In this document: piece by piece, positions 1-6,351 of the stretch | Numbering within the stretch: the stretch's first letter is position 1 | Layout: each line of letters begins with the position of its first letter | From: CAMQVM01 sp044433405 | GTDB taxonomy: Bacteria; Bacteroidota; Bacteroidia; Bacteroidales; Rikenellaceae | DNA: 14,597 bases | Direction: 5' to 3' | Assembly: GCA_044433405.1 (NCBI GenBank) | Contig: JAWXTQ010000042.1 | Location: 1-14,597, forward strand | Notes under the pieces: generated by a model | The model's input: the letters and a program-made list of their open reading frames with translations, nothing else | Database searches by the model: none | Told to the model about the DNA's origin: nothing | Program-made: the position numbers and the translations under genes

Positions 1-99
1 AGTTCGCGGAGTACTCCTTGTACTTTAGAATCTCATTTTAGGGTAAAAGCAGGCGGCAGAGCAAATTTCCCCAAGAGTTTAACGGACACTAATGATTAA
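1..99 (+). CDS. Possible 3' end of an upstream gene (partial)
   Basis: Frame 1 is open from the first base of the window to a TAA at 97-99, giving 32 codons. The other two plus frames are closed by stops within about 45 bases. The tail includes the peptide HFRVKAGGRANFPKS, which I do not recognise. The next gene starts 29 bases later on the same strand, which would suit an operon of polysaccharide genes. The fragment is short enough that an open frame by chance is quite possible, so this is a weak call. Confidence 0.3.
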   Translation, partial: SSRSTPCTLESHFRVKAGGRANFPKSLTDTND

Positions 100-128
100 A
101 ATTCTAATTAACCATACAACAAGCGTCA

Positions 129-1340
129 ATGAAAAAAATTCTCATTGTTACTGAGGTTTTTTATCCAGAAAACGGATTAGTAAACGATTTCGTAAGCGAA
201 TTATCAAATCATGGATATGAAGTGGAGGTGTTAACACAATACCCCTCATATCCTATGGGTGTGCTTTTTGATGGATATGAAAACAATGGATATTCAGTCG
301 AGTACTGGGGGAAAATCAAGATTCACAGATTTAATGTGGTTGAAGGGTATTATGATAGTATCACCGACAAGCTAAAAAACTATTATAAGTTTGTAAAAGA
401 GGGTTCTAAGATTGCACGCGAAATTGGCGGTGATTTTGATATTGTCTTTGCATATCAAACAGGTCCATTGAGTATTGCATTGCCCGCTTTAGCTATAAAG
501 AAAAAATTCAATATTCCATTTATTATCTGGACATTTGATATTTGGCCAGATGCGGTGTATACCTACGGTTTTAAAAAAATATATCCAGTAACCACCCTTG
601 TAAATAAAATTATAAAAAGAGTTTATCTTAATGCAGATAGAATACTTGTCTCAAGCAAGCGATTTGCTGAGCCAATTGCTAAATATTCGTCTGCTCCGAT
701 AGATTATATTCCTAACTGGTCGCCTGATGGCGAGAACATAAAAAGCTATTTAACTCTCAATAAAGAGAAGTTTAACTTCACATTTACAGGTAATATCTCA
801 AAATATCAGAATTTAACCAAAGTGATTAAAGCATGGAAGCTTTCAGGTATTGATGATATTGCTATATTGAATATTGTGGGTGATGGCTCAGTTAGGCTTC
901 GTGTGGCATCATTAGCCGAAGGTATGGGGCTGAAAGGGGTGATTTTTCATGGTAAATATCCAGCGTCTCACATGTTAGATATCCTAAATCAAAGCGATGT
1001 GTTGTTGCTACCTTTGATAGGCAACAAAGGTATCTCCAAAACCGAACCATACAAGCTGCAATCCTACCTAAAATCAGGAAAACCAATCTTTGGGGTAATT
1101 AGGGGTGCAGGTAGAGAGATTATCGAAGAGTACAACCTAGGAATTTGTGCAAATCCCAATGACATAAACGATATAGCACTCAAATTCAGAGAGGCAATAG
1201 ATTTCTGTAAAGATGAAAACAACCTAGAGACAGTGCGTATATCCTCAAAAGAGGTTATGGAAAACATCTATAACAAAGAGAAAATTATGGCTAAGGTTGT
1301 GGATATAATTGAAAATGCTGGATCTTATACAATTGATTAA
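129..1340 (+). CDS. Glycosyltransferase family 4 (GT-B fold), polysaccharide assembly
   Basis: A 403-residue cytoplasmic or membrane-associated glycosyltransferase that would transfer a sugar from a nucleotide-sugar donor to a lipid-linked glycan. The N-terminal half has the GT-B acceptor-domain opening (KKILIVTEVFYPENG) and the WTFDIWPDAV segment at about 134-143, which resembles the WbuB-type GT4 pattern. The C-terminal half has the donor-domain signatures FTGNISKYQNL (219-229), NIVGDGS (248-254) and SKTEPYKLQSYLKSGKPI at about 303-320. The last corresponds to the E-x7-E donor-binding region in variant form. No membrane helix or signal peptide is obvious. It is the first complete gene of a four-gene plus-strand cluster, so a surface-polysaccharide role is well supported. 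Donor sugar and linkage cannot be read from sequence. The ATG at 129 is the only convincing start. A leading operon promoter was not seen and probably lies upstream of the window. Confidence 0.85.
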   Translation: MKKILIVTEVFYPENGLVNDFVSELSNHGYEVEVLTQYPSYPMGVLFDGYENNGYSVEYWGKIKIHRFNVVEGYYDSITDKLKNYYKFVKEGSKIAREIGGDFDIVFAYQTGPLSIALPALAIKKKFNIPFIIWTFDIWPDAVYTYGFKKIYPVTTLVNKIIKRVYLNADRILVSSKRFAEPIAKYSSAPIDYIPNWSPDGENIKSYLTLNKEKFNFTFTGNISKYQNLTKVIKAWKLSGIDDIAILNIVGDGSVRLRVASLAEGMGLKGVIFHGKYPASHMLDILNQSDVLLLPLIGNKGISKTEPYKLQSYLKSGKPIFGVIRGAGREIIEEYNLGICANPNDINDIALKFREAIDFCKDENNLETVRISSKEVMENIYNKEKIMAKVVDIIENAGSYTID

Positions 1341-1383
1341 TAATCAGAGGTATCTGATGTAATCATTGTTTATACTATTTAAA

Positions 1384-2280
1384 ATGGGTAAAAAAATCAA
1401 TTTATTGTGGTGGAATAATGCACAAGGAAACTTTGGAGATGAAGCGAGCCCTTATATAATAGAGCATCTCTCAGGTATAAAGGTTAAACTTGCATTCCCA
1501 ACACTTAAACAATATTTTATTAGAGCTTATGTTTTACTAGGTCGTAGAAAACCAATATCTGCATTAATGGCAGTTTTGAGCTTTAGGTGTAAACGTAAAG
1601 TGTTATTGGCGGTTGGTTCAATTTTAAAAGAGTCTAATCATAAAACAATAGCTTGGGGAACAGGTTTTATGTATAAAGACGATGTTGTAACAAGTGGTGT
1701 ATTTACAGCAGTTAGGGGCAAGTGTACTTCAAGTCGATTAGAAGAGTTGGGATTAAACGCACCTAAAGTTTATGGTGACCCAGCTCTATTATTGCCATTG
1801 ATTTACAATCCTCAGATAAAAAAAACAGGGAAAGTAGGAATAATACCACACTATAGTGAGTATGAAAAGTATTATGCTCTCTACTCTAACCACTATACAA
1901 TAATAAATCTAAATACAAATAATATAGAAAGAACTATTGATAGTGTCGTAGAATGCTCCTATATTTTATCTTCATCGTTACACGGAATAATAGTTGCTCA
2001 AGCGTATGGTGTTGCGGCTCTATGGTTTGAAGACTCTATATTATTGGGAGATGGATTTAAATTTGAAGATTATTTTAGCTCTGTAAACATAACTCCTTAT
2101 AAAGGATTTGATAACATAGATGACATATTAAAACAACGAAGTTCAATAGAAGCCTTTTTTGAAAAACACAAAGAGTTATCTAAGATTAATCTTGATTTGT
2201 TATCTCTGCAAAAAGAGCTATTAAAAGCAGCTCCGTTTAAATTGGATGTGAAGTATCGTGAAATATTACAAAATAAATAG
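1384..2280 (+). CDS. Polysaccharide pyruvyl transferase
   Basis: A 298-residue protein of the polysaccharide pyruvyl transferase family (WcaK/ExoV/CsaB-like, PF04230). These enzymes transfer the enolpyruvyl group of phosphoenolpyruvate to a sugar to form a ketal. Visible signatures are LLWWNNAQGNFGDEASPY near the N-terminus (7-24), AWGTGF, VRGKCTSSRLEELG, YGDPALLLP, VGIIPHYSEY and the hallmark SSSLHG at about 196-201 followed by AYGVAALWF. I place the start at ATG 1384. An in-frame TTG at 1366 would add six residues (MFILFK), but family members begin just before the K-x-LWWN strand and the ATG is preceded by an A-rich stretch. The gene begins 43 bases after the upstream glycosyltransferase and ends 2 bases before the next gene, so co-transcription is likely. 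It implies an acidic, pyruvylated glycan product. Confidence 0.87.
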   Translation: MGKKINLLWWNNAQGNFGDEASPYIIEHLSGIKVKLAFPTLKQYFIRAYVLLGRRKPISALMAVLSFRCKRKVLLAVGSILKESNHKTIAWGTGFMYKDDVVTSGVFTAVRGKCTSSRLEELGLNAPKVYGDPALLLPLIYNPQIKKTGKVGIIPHYSEYEKYYALYSNHYTIINLNTNNIERTIDSVVECSYILSSSLHGIIVAQAYGVAALWFEDSILLGDGFKFEDYFSSVNITPYKGFDNIDDILKQRSSIEAFFEKHKELSKINLDLLSLQKELLKAAPFKLDVKYREILQNK

Positions 2281-2282
2281 CA

Positions 2283-3236
2283 ATGTTAATCTCTATTATC
2301 ATACCTGTATATAATACTGTGGCGTATTTAGACGAGTGTCTACGCTCTGTTTTGTCGCAATCTTATAATAATTTTGAGCTATTACTCATAGATGATGGAA
2401 GCAGTGATGGAAGTGGAGAAATATGCGATAAGTATGCTAAGTGTGATTCAAGGATAAAGGTGTTTCACAAGGAGAATGGAGGAGTTAGTTCTGCACGTAA
2501 TTTGGGGTTAGAGGTTGCATGTGGAAGTTGGGTCGTATTTCTAGATGGTGACGATTTTCTACAGCCCGAAGCTCTTGAAAAGGCAGTCCTTGAAGCTAAT
2601 AATGGGTGTGATATTATACTATGTTACGCGACAAATAGTAATGAACCGCAAAAAAAACTTTACGAGTATAATTCAATCTTAAAAAATAGCAAGATTGCAT
2701 CAAACGAGCTGTTTTTGCGACATGGTTACACTAGGGGGTCTGTTATGGGGAGTTTCTATAATCGAGAGTTTCTAAATAGGTTTAATATTCGATTTGTAGA
2801 GGGAATTCAAAATAATGAAGATTCCTATTTTTTTGGATTAGCACAACACTATGCTAGCTATATCTATCTGTCAGATATTTATTTCTATATCGTAAATGTT
2901 AGAGAGGGTAGTGCTAGTAGATCGTGGGATGGTGTAAGAGTTGAAAAGATGATTGACTCTATTGTTAAATTTGAAACAGATATTAAAAACAGAGCCACTG
3001 ATTATAAAACTTCACCTATTTTAAATTATAAAATTTATGAATTAATATCAGCGTGTTATAACAAACTATGTAGGGTTGATAAAAGCAGAGAGCTTTCAAA
3101 GCAGCTTATGCAAACAATAAAATCAACTTCTTTATATCCGATAAATATAAAAAATATGCCTATTCAAAGGTTTAAAATTAGGCTGTTAAACACATCTATA
3201 TTACTGTTTGAATTTTTAGTGCGAATAAAATCGTAG
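2283..3236 (+). CDS. Glycosyltransferase family 2 (GT-A fold)
   Basis: A 317-residue inverting-type glycosyltransferase. The GT2 core is clear: ISIIIPVYN at 3-11, LLLIDDGSSDGSG at 33-45, ENGGVSSARNLGL at 64-76 and the metal/nucleotide-binding FLDGDDF at 86-92. Residues past about 230 lack recognisable motifs and would contain the acceptor-binding part. There is no strong transmembrane segment, so it is probably a peripheral inner-membrane enzyme. It starts 2 bases after the stop of the pyruvyl transferase, which indicates translational coupling. Its likely job is adding one residue of the lipid-linked repeat unit. Substrate cannot be inferred. Confidence 0.9.
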   Translation: MLISIIIPVYNTVAYLDECLRSVLSQSYNNFELLLIDDGSSDGSGEICDKYAKCDSRIKVFHKENGGVSSARNLGLEVACGSWVVFLDGDDFLQPEALEKAVLEANNGCDIILCYATNSNEPQKKLYEYNSILKNSKIASNELFLRHGYTRGSVMGSFYNREFLNRFNIRFVEGIQNNEDSYFFGLAQHYASYIYLSDIYFYIVNVREGSASRSWDGVRVEKMIDSIVKFETDIKNRATDYKTSPILNYKIYELISACYNKLCRVDKSRELSKQLMQTIKSTSLYPINIKNMPIQRFKIRLLNTSILLFEFLVRIKS

Positions 3237-3266
3237 TAACATTAAACCAATAACAGAATAAGTGAT

Positions 3267-4415
3267 ATGAAAAATACACCTGAGGGGTCAAATAAAATTT
3301 GTGTTCTATTAAATGGAGCTCCCTTGTATCGAGAGAACATATATGTTAGGATGAGTAACGACTTGAATTGTGACTTTTATGTTGGATCGCCAGTGCCTAA
3401 AGATGGAATCAAACAGATGAATCTTTCATTGCTCAAAAATATGAAAGGGTATCTTAAAAATCACCTGTTTACAAAAAAGGATTTGTGCTTTCAAACCAAT
3501 CTATGGGATAAGATATTGTCAAAAAACTACAAGCTATATGTAATGGTTGGAGATGTAAGGTATTTTTCTAACTATTTGGCATGGTTGTACTTGAAGCTTC
3601 ACCCTAGAAAGCGTTTAATATTATGGGGGCATGGTTATTATGGCAAAGAGAGAGGGTTAAGGTATCTTATTACTCGATATATGATGTGGGTGAGCAGTGT
3701 TTATATGGTGTATGGTGAATATGCGCGAAACTTATTAATCGGCAAAGGTATTGCTCCACATAAGGTGTGTGTCATATACAACTCGCTCGATTACGATACG
3801 CAAATTGAGGTTAGAAAGATGTTGAAGCAAACAGATGTTTACAAGTCTCATTTTGAGAATGATAATAAAAATCTAATCTTTATAGGTAGGTTAACTCAGG
3901 TAAAACGATTAGATATGATTCTATTTTCAATGAAAATGTTGAAAAAAGATGGTATCAACTTAAATTTAACATTAGTTGGTGATGGGGTGATGTGTGATTC
4001 TTTGGTTTCTATGGCTAAAGAGCTAAATTTATTTGAGAATATCTGGTTTTATGGCTCTTGTCACGACGAAACGACCATTTCAGAGCTGCTCTATAATGCT
4101 GACTTATGTGTCTCTCCAGGTAATGTTGGGCTTACTGCGATGCACTCCTTGATGTATGGTTGTCCAGTGATTACTCATGATGATTTTAAATGGCAAATGC
4201 CCGAATTTGAAGCGATAAGAGAGGGTGTAACAGGTACCTATTTTGAACGTGACAACACAATATCCTTAACGACAAATATCGCTAACTGGATAACTACTAA
4301 AATTGATAGAGACAATACAAGAGAAGAGTGTTACAAAGAGATAGATTCAAAATGGAATCCATCAATCCAGATAGAGATAATGAGACATCTTTTTGAGGAG
4401 AATTTAAACTCTTAA
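3267..4415 (+). CDS. Glycosyltransferase family 4/1-like (GT-B fold)
   Basis: A 382-residue GT-B glycosyltransferase, last of the plus-strand polysaccharide genes. The N-terminal domain carries LILWGHGYYGKERG at about 117-130. The C-terminal domain carries NLIFIGRLTQVKRLD (about 202-216), LTLVGDG, and the donor-site loop SPGNVGLTAMHSLMYGCPVI at about 282-301. There the usual E-x7-E glutamates appear altered: the loop reads NVGLTAMHSLMYG rather than E-G-x-P-x-x-x-x-E. It begins 30 bases after the GT2 gene. Its TAA at 4413-4415 lies 2 bases from the stop of the opposing flippase gene. Any terminator for this operon would therefore have to lie inside the flippase reading frame; none was recognised. 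The family is secure and the substrate unknown. Confidence 0.85.
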   Translation: MKNTPEGSNKICVLLNGAPLYRENIYVRMSNDLNCDFYVGSPVPKDGIKQMNLSLLKNMKGYLKNHLFTKKDLCFQTNLWDKILSKNYKLYVMVGDVRYFSNYLAWLYLKLHPRKRLILWGHGYYGKERGLRYLITRYMMWVSSVYMVYGEYARNLLIGKGIAPHKVCVIYNSLDYDTQIEVRKMLKQTDVYKSHFENDNKNLIFIGRLTQVKRLDMILFSMKMLKKDGINLNLTLVGDGVMCDSLVSMAKELNLFENIWFYGSCHDETTISELLYNADLCVSPGNVGLTAMHSLMYGCPVITHDDFKWQMPEFEAIREGVTGTYFERDNTISLTTNIANWITTKIDRDNTREECYKEIDSKWNPSIQIEIMRHLFEENLNS

Positions 4416-4417
4416 AG

Positions 4418-5923
4418 TTACCCCTTCTTTTGTGCAAATTTCAATACAAATCTTCTTTCCCCTTTTGTCAAACCTAAAATGTAAATTAATACTGCGTTTG
4501 CCAGAACAATTAAGGGTACTGCAACAAAGAGGTTTGTATGCATATTAATGTAGTACGCGACTATAATCAATAAAGCAGCCAATGACAAGGAGCGAAGCAA
4601 CACTCTTTTTATAAATGCCCCAAGTGGAAATACAATCATTTTGCTCAAATACAATAATCGAGCAAAGCAGCTAATTAAGCTAATGCAGACCCTTACACCA
4701 ATAGCAACAGTAGGCTCACAACCTAGCCAGAATAGAAGGTAGGTTATAGGGATATTCATAGCTATGATTATTGACATCATAATCTGATACTCTTTGATTT
4801 TGCCTATCGCTTGAACGGAGGTCCAAAGAGGTGTTGAGAGCGATTCTAGTAGTATAAACAATACTGTGAATTGAGTAAATCGAACAGCGTAATCAGGTAC
4901 GTCTACTAGCCAAAGAGTCAATATAGGCTCTGCACAAACAATCAATGGTATAGCTGGCATGGCAATCAAGAAAAACGAAAGTTTGGCAGTTTGGTTGATT
5001 AGCGAAACGAAATAGTTGTGATCGCCTTGTGCATACGATTTTACAAGCTGAGGGTTAAATGCGGTTTGAAAATTTGACATAAATGATGCAACAGCGGCTT
5101 GAACTTGCGTTGCAACGCCAACAGCTGCATTAACGGTTACTCCAAAAAATATGTTAATAATGATATTAACACCCTGCGACGAGCCAGCATTAGCAGCTCC
5201 ACCCAGTAAACTCCATCCCGAGAAAGAGATGAGCTTATTAAAGAGTGCTCCATCCCAGAAAAACTTATATCTACTACTCTTAAAGTGATATCGACTATAT
5301 AGGGCATAACATATAGTTGTTATAAGCGAAACTGCAAAGGTGAGAATTGCATACATAATCAGCTTGTCGGCAGCAAATACAACAAGCATATATACAATAA
5401 GTAGCCTCAATACACTCTCAACGATGCTAATATAGGCGTAAAAATCCATATTCTCATGCGCTACAATCGTTGCATGATATGGAACTCTTATAATGCTTAC
5501 GCAAGTTGTGAGTAGAGAAAATTGATACACCCAATTTAGTGCAATCTCTCTATCGGCAGGGATGTTTAGTTTGTTGTTAATAAACCATAAACCTATTGTT
5601 TCACCAAGAAACAGCACAAAGAGTGAGATGATAATATGAGCTGTAAGGCTCATGCTGAAAATCCGATTTACCGAGGCAGGAGTGCCACACCCCATCTCAA
5701 AATTTAAGAAGCGTTGAGTTGCAGCAGTCATAGCACCTTGAATAAATGAGAACAGAATAACAACTCCACCAACAATATTATAGATTCCAAAATCAATATC
5801 ACCTAGAGTTTCAAGAACAATTCTAGAGGTGTATAGAGCAACAATGATTGTTACAAATGTTCTAAAATAGAGCATTAATGTGTTCTTAGCAATTCGTTTA
5901 CTATTTTCTGATGTTTGTGTCAA
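4418..5923 (-). CDS. Wzx-type lipid-linked oligosaccharide flippase
   Basis: A 501-residue polytopic membrane protein of the polysaccharide-biosynthesis/MATE-like exporter superfamily (Wzx/RfbX). It has roughly a dozen hydrophobic helices through its length. The opening is typical of Bacteroidales flippases: KRIAKNTLMLYFRTF, then LYTSRIVLETLG, DFGIYNIVGGVV and TQRFLNFEMG. It would flip the undecaprenyl-linked repeat unit made by the neighbouring transferases to the periplasmic face. The proposed start is TTG at 5921-5923. The only nearby ATG (5873-5875, residue 17) would remove the conserved KRIAKNT motif, and no ATG lies in frame just upstream. A TAnnTTTG promoter sits at 5949-5956, giving a short leader. 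The gene faces the glycosyltransferase operon, so it is transcribed independently of it. Confidence 0.88.
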   Translation of the reverse strand: MTQTSENSKRIAKNTLMLYFRTFVTIIVALYTSRIVLETLGDIDFGIYNIVGGVVILFSFIQGAMTAATQRFLNFEMGCGTPASVNRIFSMSLTAHIIISLFVLFLGETIGLWFINNKLNIPADREIALNWVYQFSLLTTCVSIIRVPYHATIVAHENMDFYAYISIVESVLRLLIVYMLVVFAADKLIMYAILTFAVSLITTICYALYSRYHFKSSRYKFFWDGALFNKLISFSGWSLLGGAANAGSSQGVNIIINIFFGVTVNAAVGVATQVQAAVASFMSNFQTAFNPQLVKSYAQGDHNYFVSLINQTAKLSFFLIAMPAIPLIVCAEPILTLWLVDVPDYAVRFTQFTVLFILLESLSTPLWTSVQAIGKIKEYQIMMSIIIAMNIPITYLLFWLGCEPTVAIGVRVCISLISCFARLLYLSKMIVFPLGAFIKRVLLRSLSLAALLIIVAYYINMHTNLFVAVPLIVLANAVLIYILGLTKGERRFVLKFAQKKG

Positions 5924-5948
5924 ATCAAATCGGTTTATATATAATCTG

Positions 5949-5956
5949 CAAAAGTA
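5949..5956 (-). promoter_or_regulatory. Bacteroidota-type -7 promoter element for the flippase gene
   Basis: Read on the minus strand the bases are TACTTTTG, an exact match to the Bacteroidota -7 consensus TAnnTTTG. Transcription would start about 7 bases downstream, near 5942, leaving a leader of under 20 bases before the TTG start at 5923. The -33 region is only a T/A-rich stretch and not a clear TTTG, so strength is uncertain. Confidence 0.5.
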
Positions 5957-6002
5957 GTCAAAAATTTTAATATTAAATGGGATTAAGCTGAATTCTTAGC
6001 GA

Positions 6003-6066
6003 CTTTTGTTTCTTTAGCGGCTTTCACCGCATGAGCTAAAGCTCACGTTTGTAAGAAAATAAAAAG
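6003..6066. repeat. Branched-hairpin repeat, third diverged copy of the region-4 module
   Basis: A closing stem (6003-6014 with 6053-6066, interrupted by a small internal loop) encloses two hairpins: GCGG/CCGC with loop CTTTCA, and GAGC/GCTC with loop TAAA. The 33 bases at 6021-6053 match the right copy in the big inverted repeat (12043-12075, reverse complement) at 31 of 33 positions, and the left copy (11269-11301) at 27 of 33. It therefore belongs to the same dispersed family, but here the long central stem of the other copies is missing or reduced. It lies about 50 bases upstream of the flippase promoter. Function is unknown. Confidence 0.7.
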
Positions 6067-6123
6067 AAATAAGTTTAAGATATCAAAAAAATACCTCACC
6101 AATAACAACACTATTGTTCTACC

Positions 6124-6164
6124 TTAAAAAACTCAATCTATCGCTTAAAGGTTGAGTTTTTTAA
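6124..6164. terminator. Bidirectional terminator-like hairpin
   Basis: A perfect 13-bp stem pairs 6124-6136 (TTAAAAAACTCAA) with 6152-6164, around a 15-base loop. The stem is AT-rich, with a run of A on one side and a run of T on the other, so it could act as an intrinsic terminator in either direction. No gene ends immediately beside it. On the minus strand it would back up the stronger terminator at 6298-6336. Confidence 0.55.
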
Positions 6165-6169
6165 CACTA

Positions 6170-6278
6170 CGCCACCCTGCACTTTTGCTACGCAAAAGTG
6201 CTTTTAACGGGCGGTGGCGATGTGGAGATCTGGACTGTCCTTGCGGACGGCAGGGGTCGTAACGACCCCCCCCGTTAA
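6170..6278. repeat. GC-rich nested hairpin cluster, unknown function
   Basis: Several perfect inverted repeats are packed together. CGCCACC (6170-6176) pairs with 6213-6219. Inside it, a 9-bp stem (6179-6187 with 6193-6201) closes loop CTACG. TTAACGGG (6204-6211) pairs with CCCGTTAA (6271-6278), enclosing GTCC/GGAC (6237-6248) and a 7-bp stem GGGGTCG/CGACCCC (6253-6259, 6263-6269) with loop TAA. The first and second outer stems overlap, so they are alternatives. The composition is much richer in GC than the neighbours. The adjoining minus-strand sequence at 6273-6287 resembles the centre of the region-4 repeat (shared AATGATTAACG), which links the two intergenic regions. No coding frame is seen. 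Confidence 0.55.
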
Positions 6279-6297
6279 TCATTTTCCTACAAAAACA

Positions 6298-6336
6298 AAA
6301 TAGGGTAGAATAACTTTTCGTTATTCTACCCTATTT
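6298..6336 (-). terminator. Intrinsic terminator of the Gfo/Idh-DUF1080 operon
   Basis: A perfect 17-bp stem (6298-6314 with 6320-6336) with a 5-base loop lies 15 bases past the stop codon of the DUF1080 gene. On the minus strand the stem is followed by a T-rich run (TTTTGTTTTT). This is a textbook intrinsic terminator in the direction of that operon. Confidence 0.85.
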
Positions 6337-6351
6337 ATAGGAAGATGAATT

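Noticed and set aside
91..99. AATGATTAA near the window start, resembling the central repeats of region 4
   Set aside because: A single AT-rich nonamer with no hairpin or second motif nearby. Likely chance.
892..1267. Short minus-strand open frames inside the first glycosyltransferase gene
   Set aside because: They lie wholly within a well-supported plus-strand gene, resemble no family, and overlap each other.
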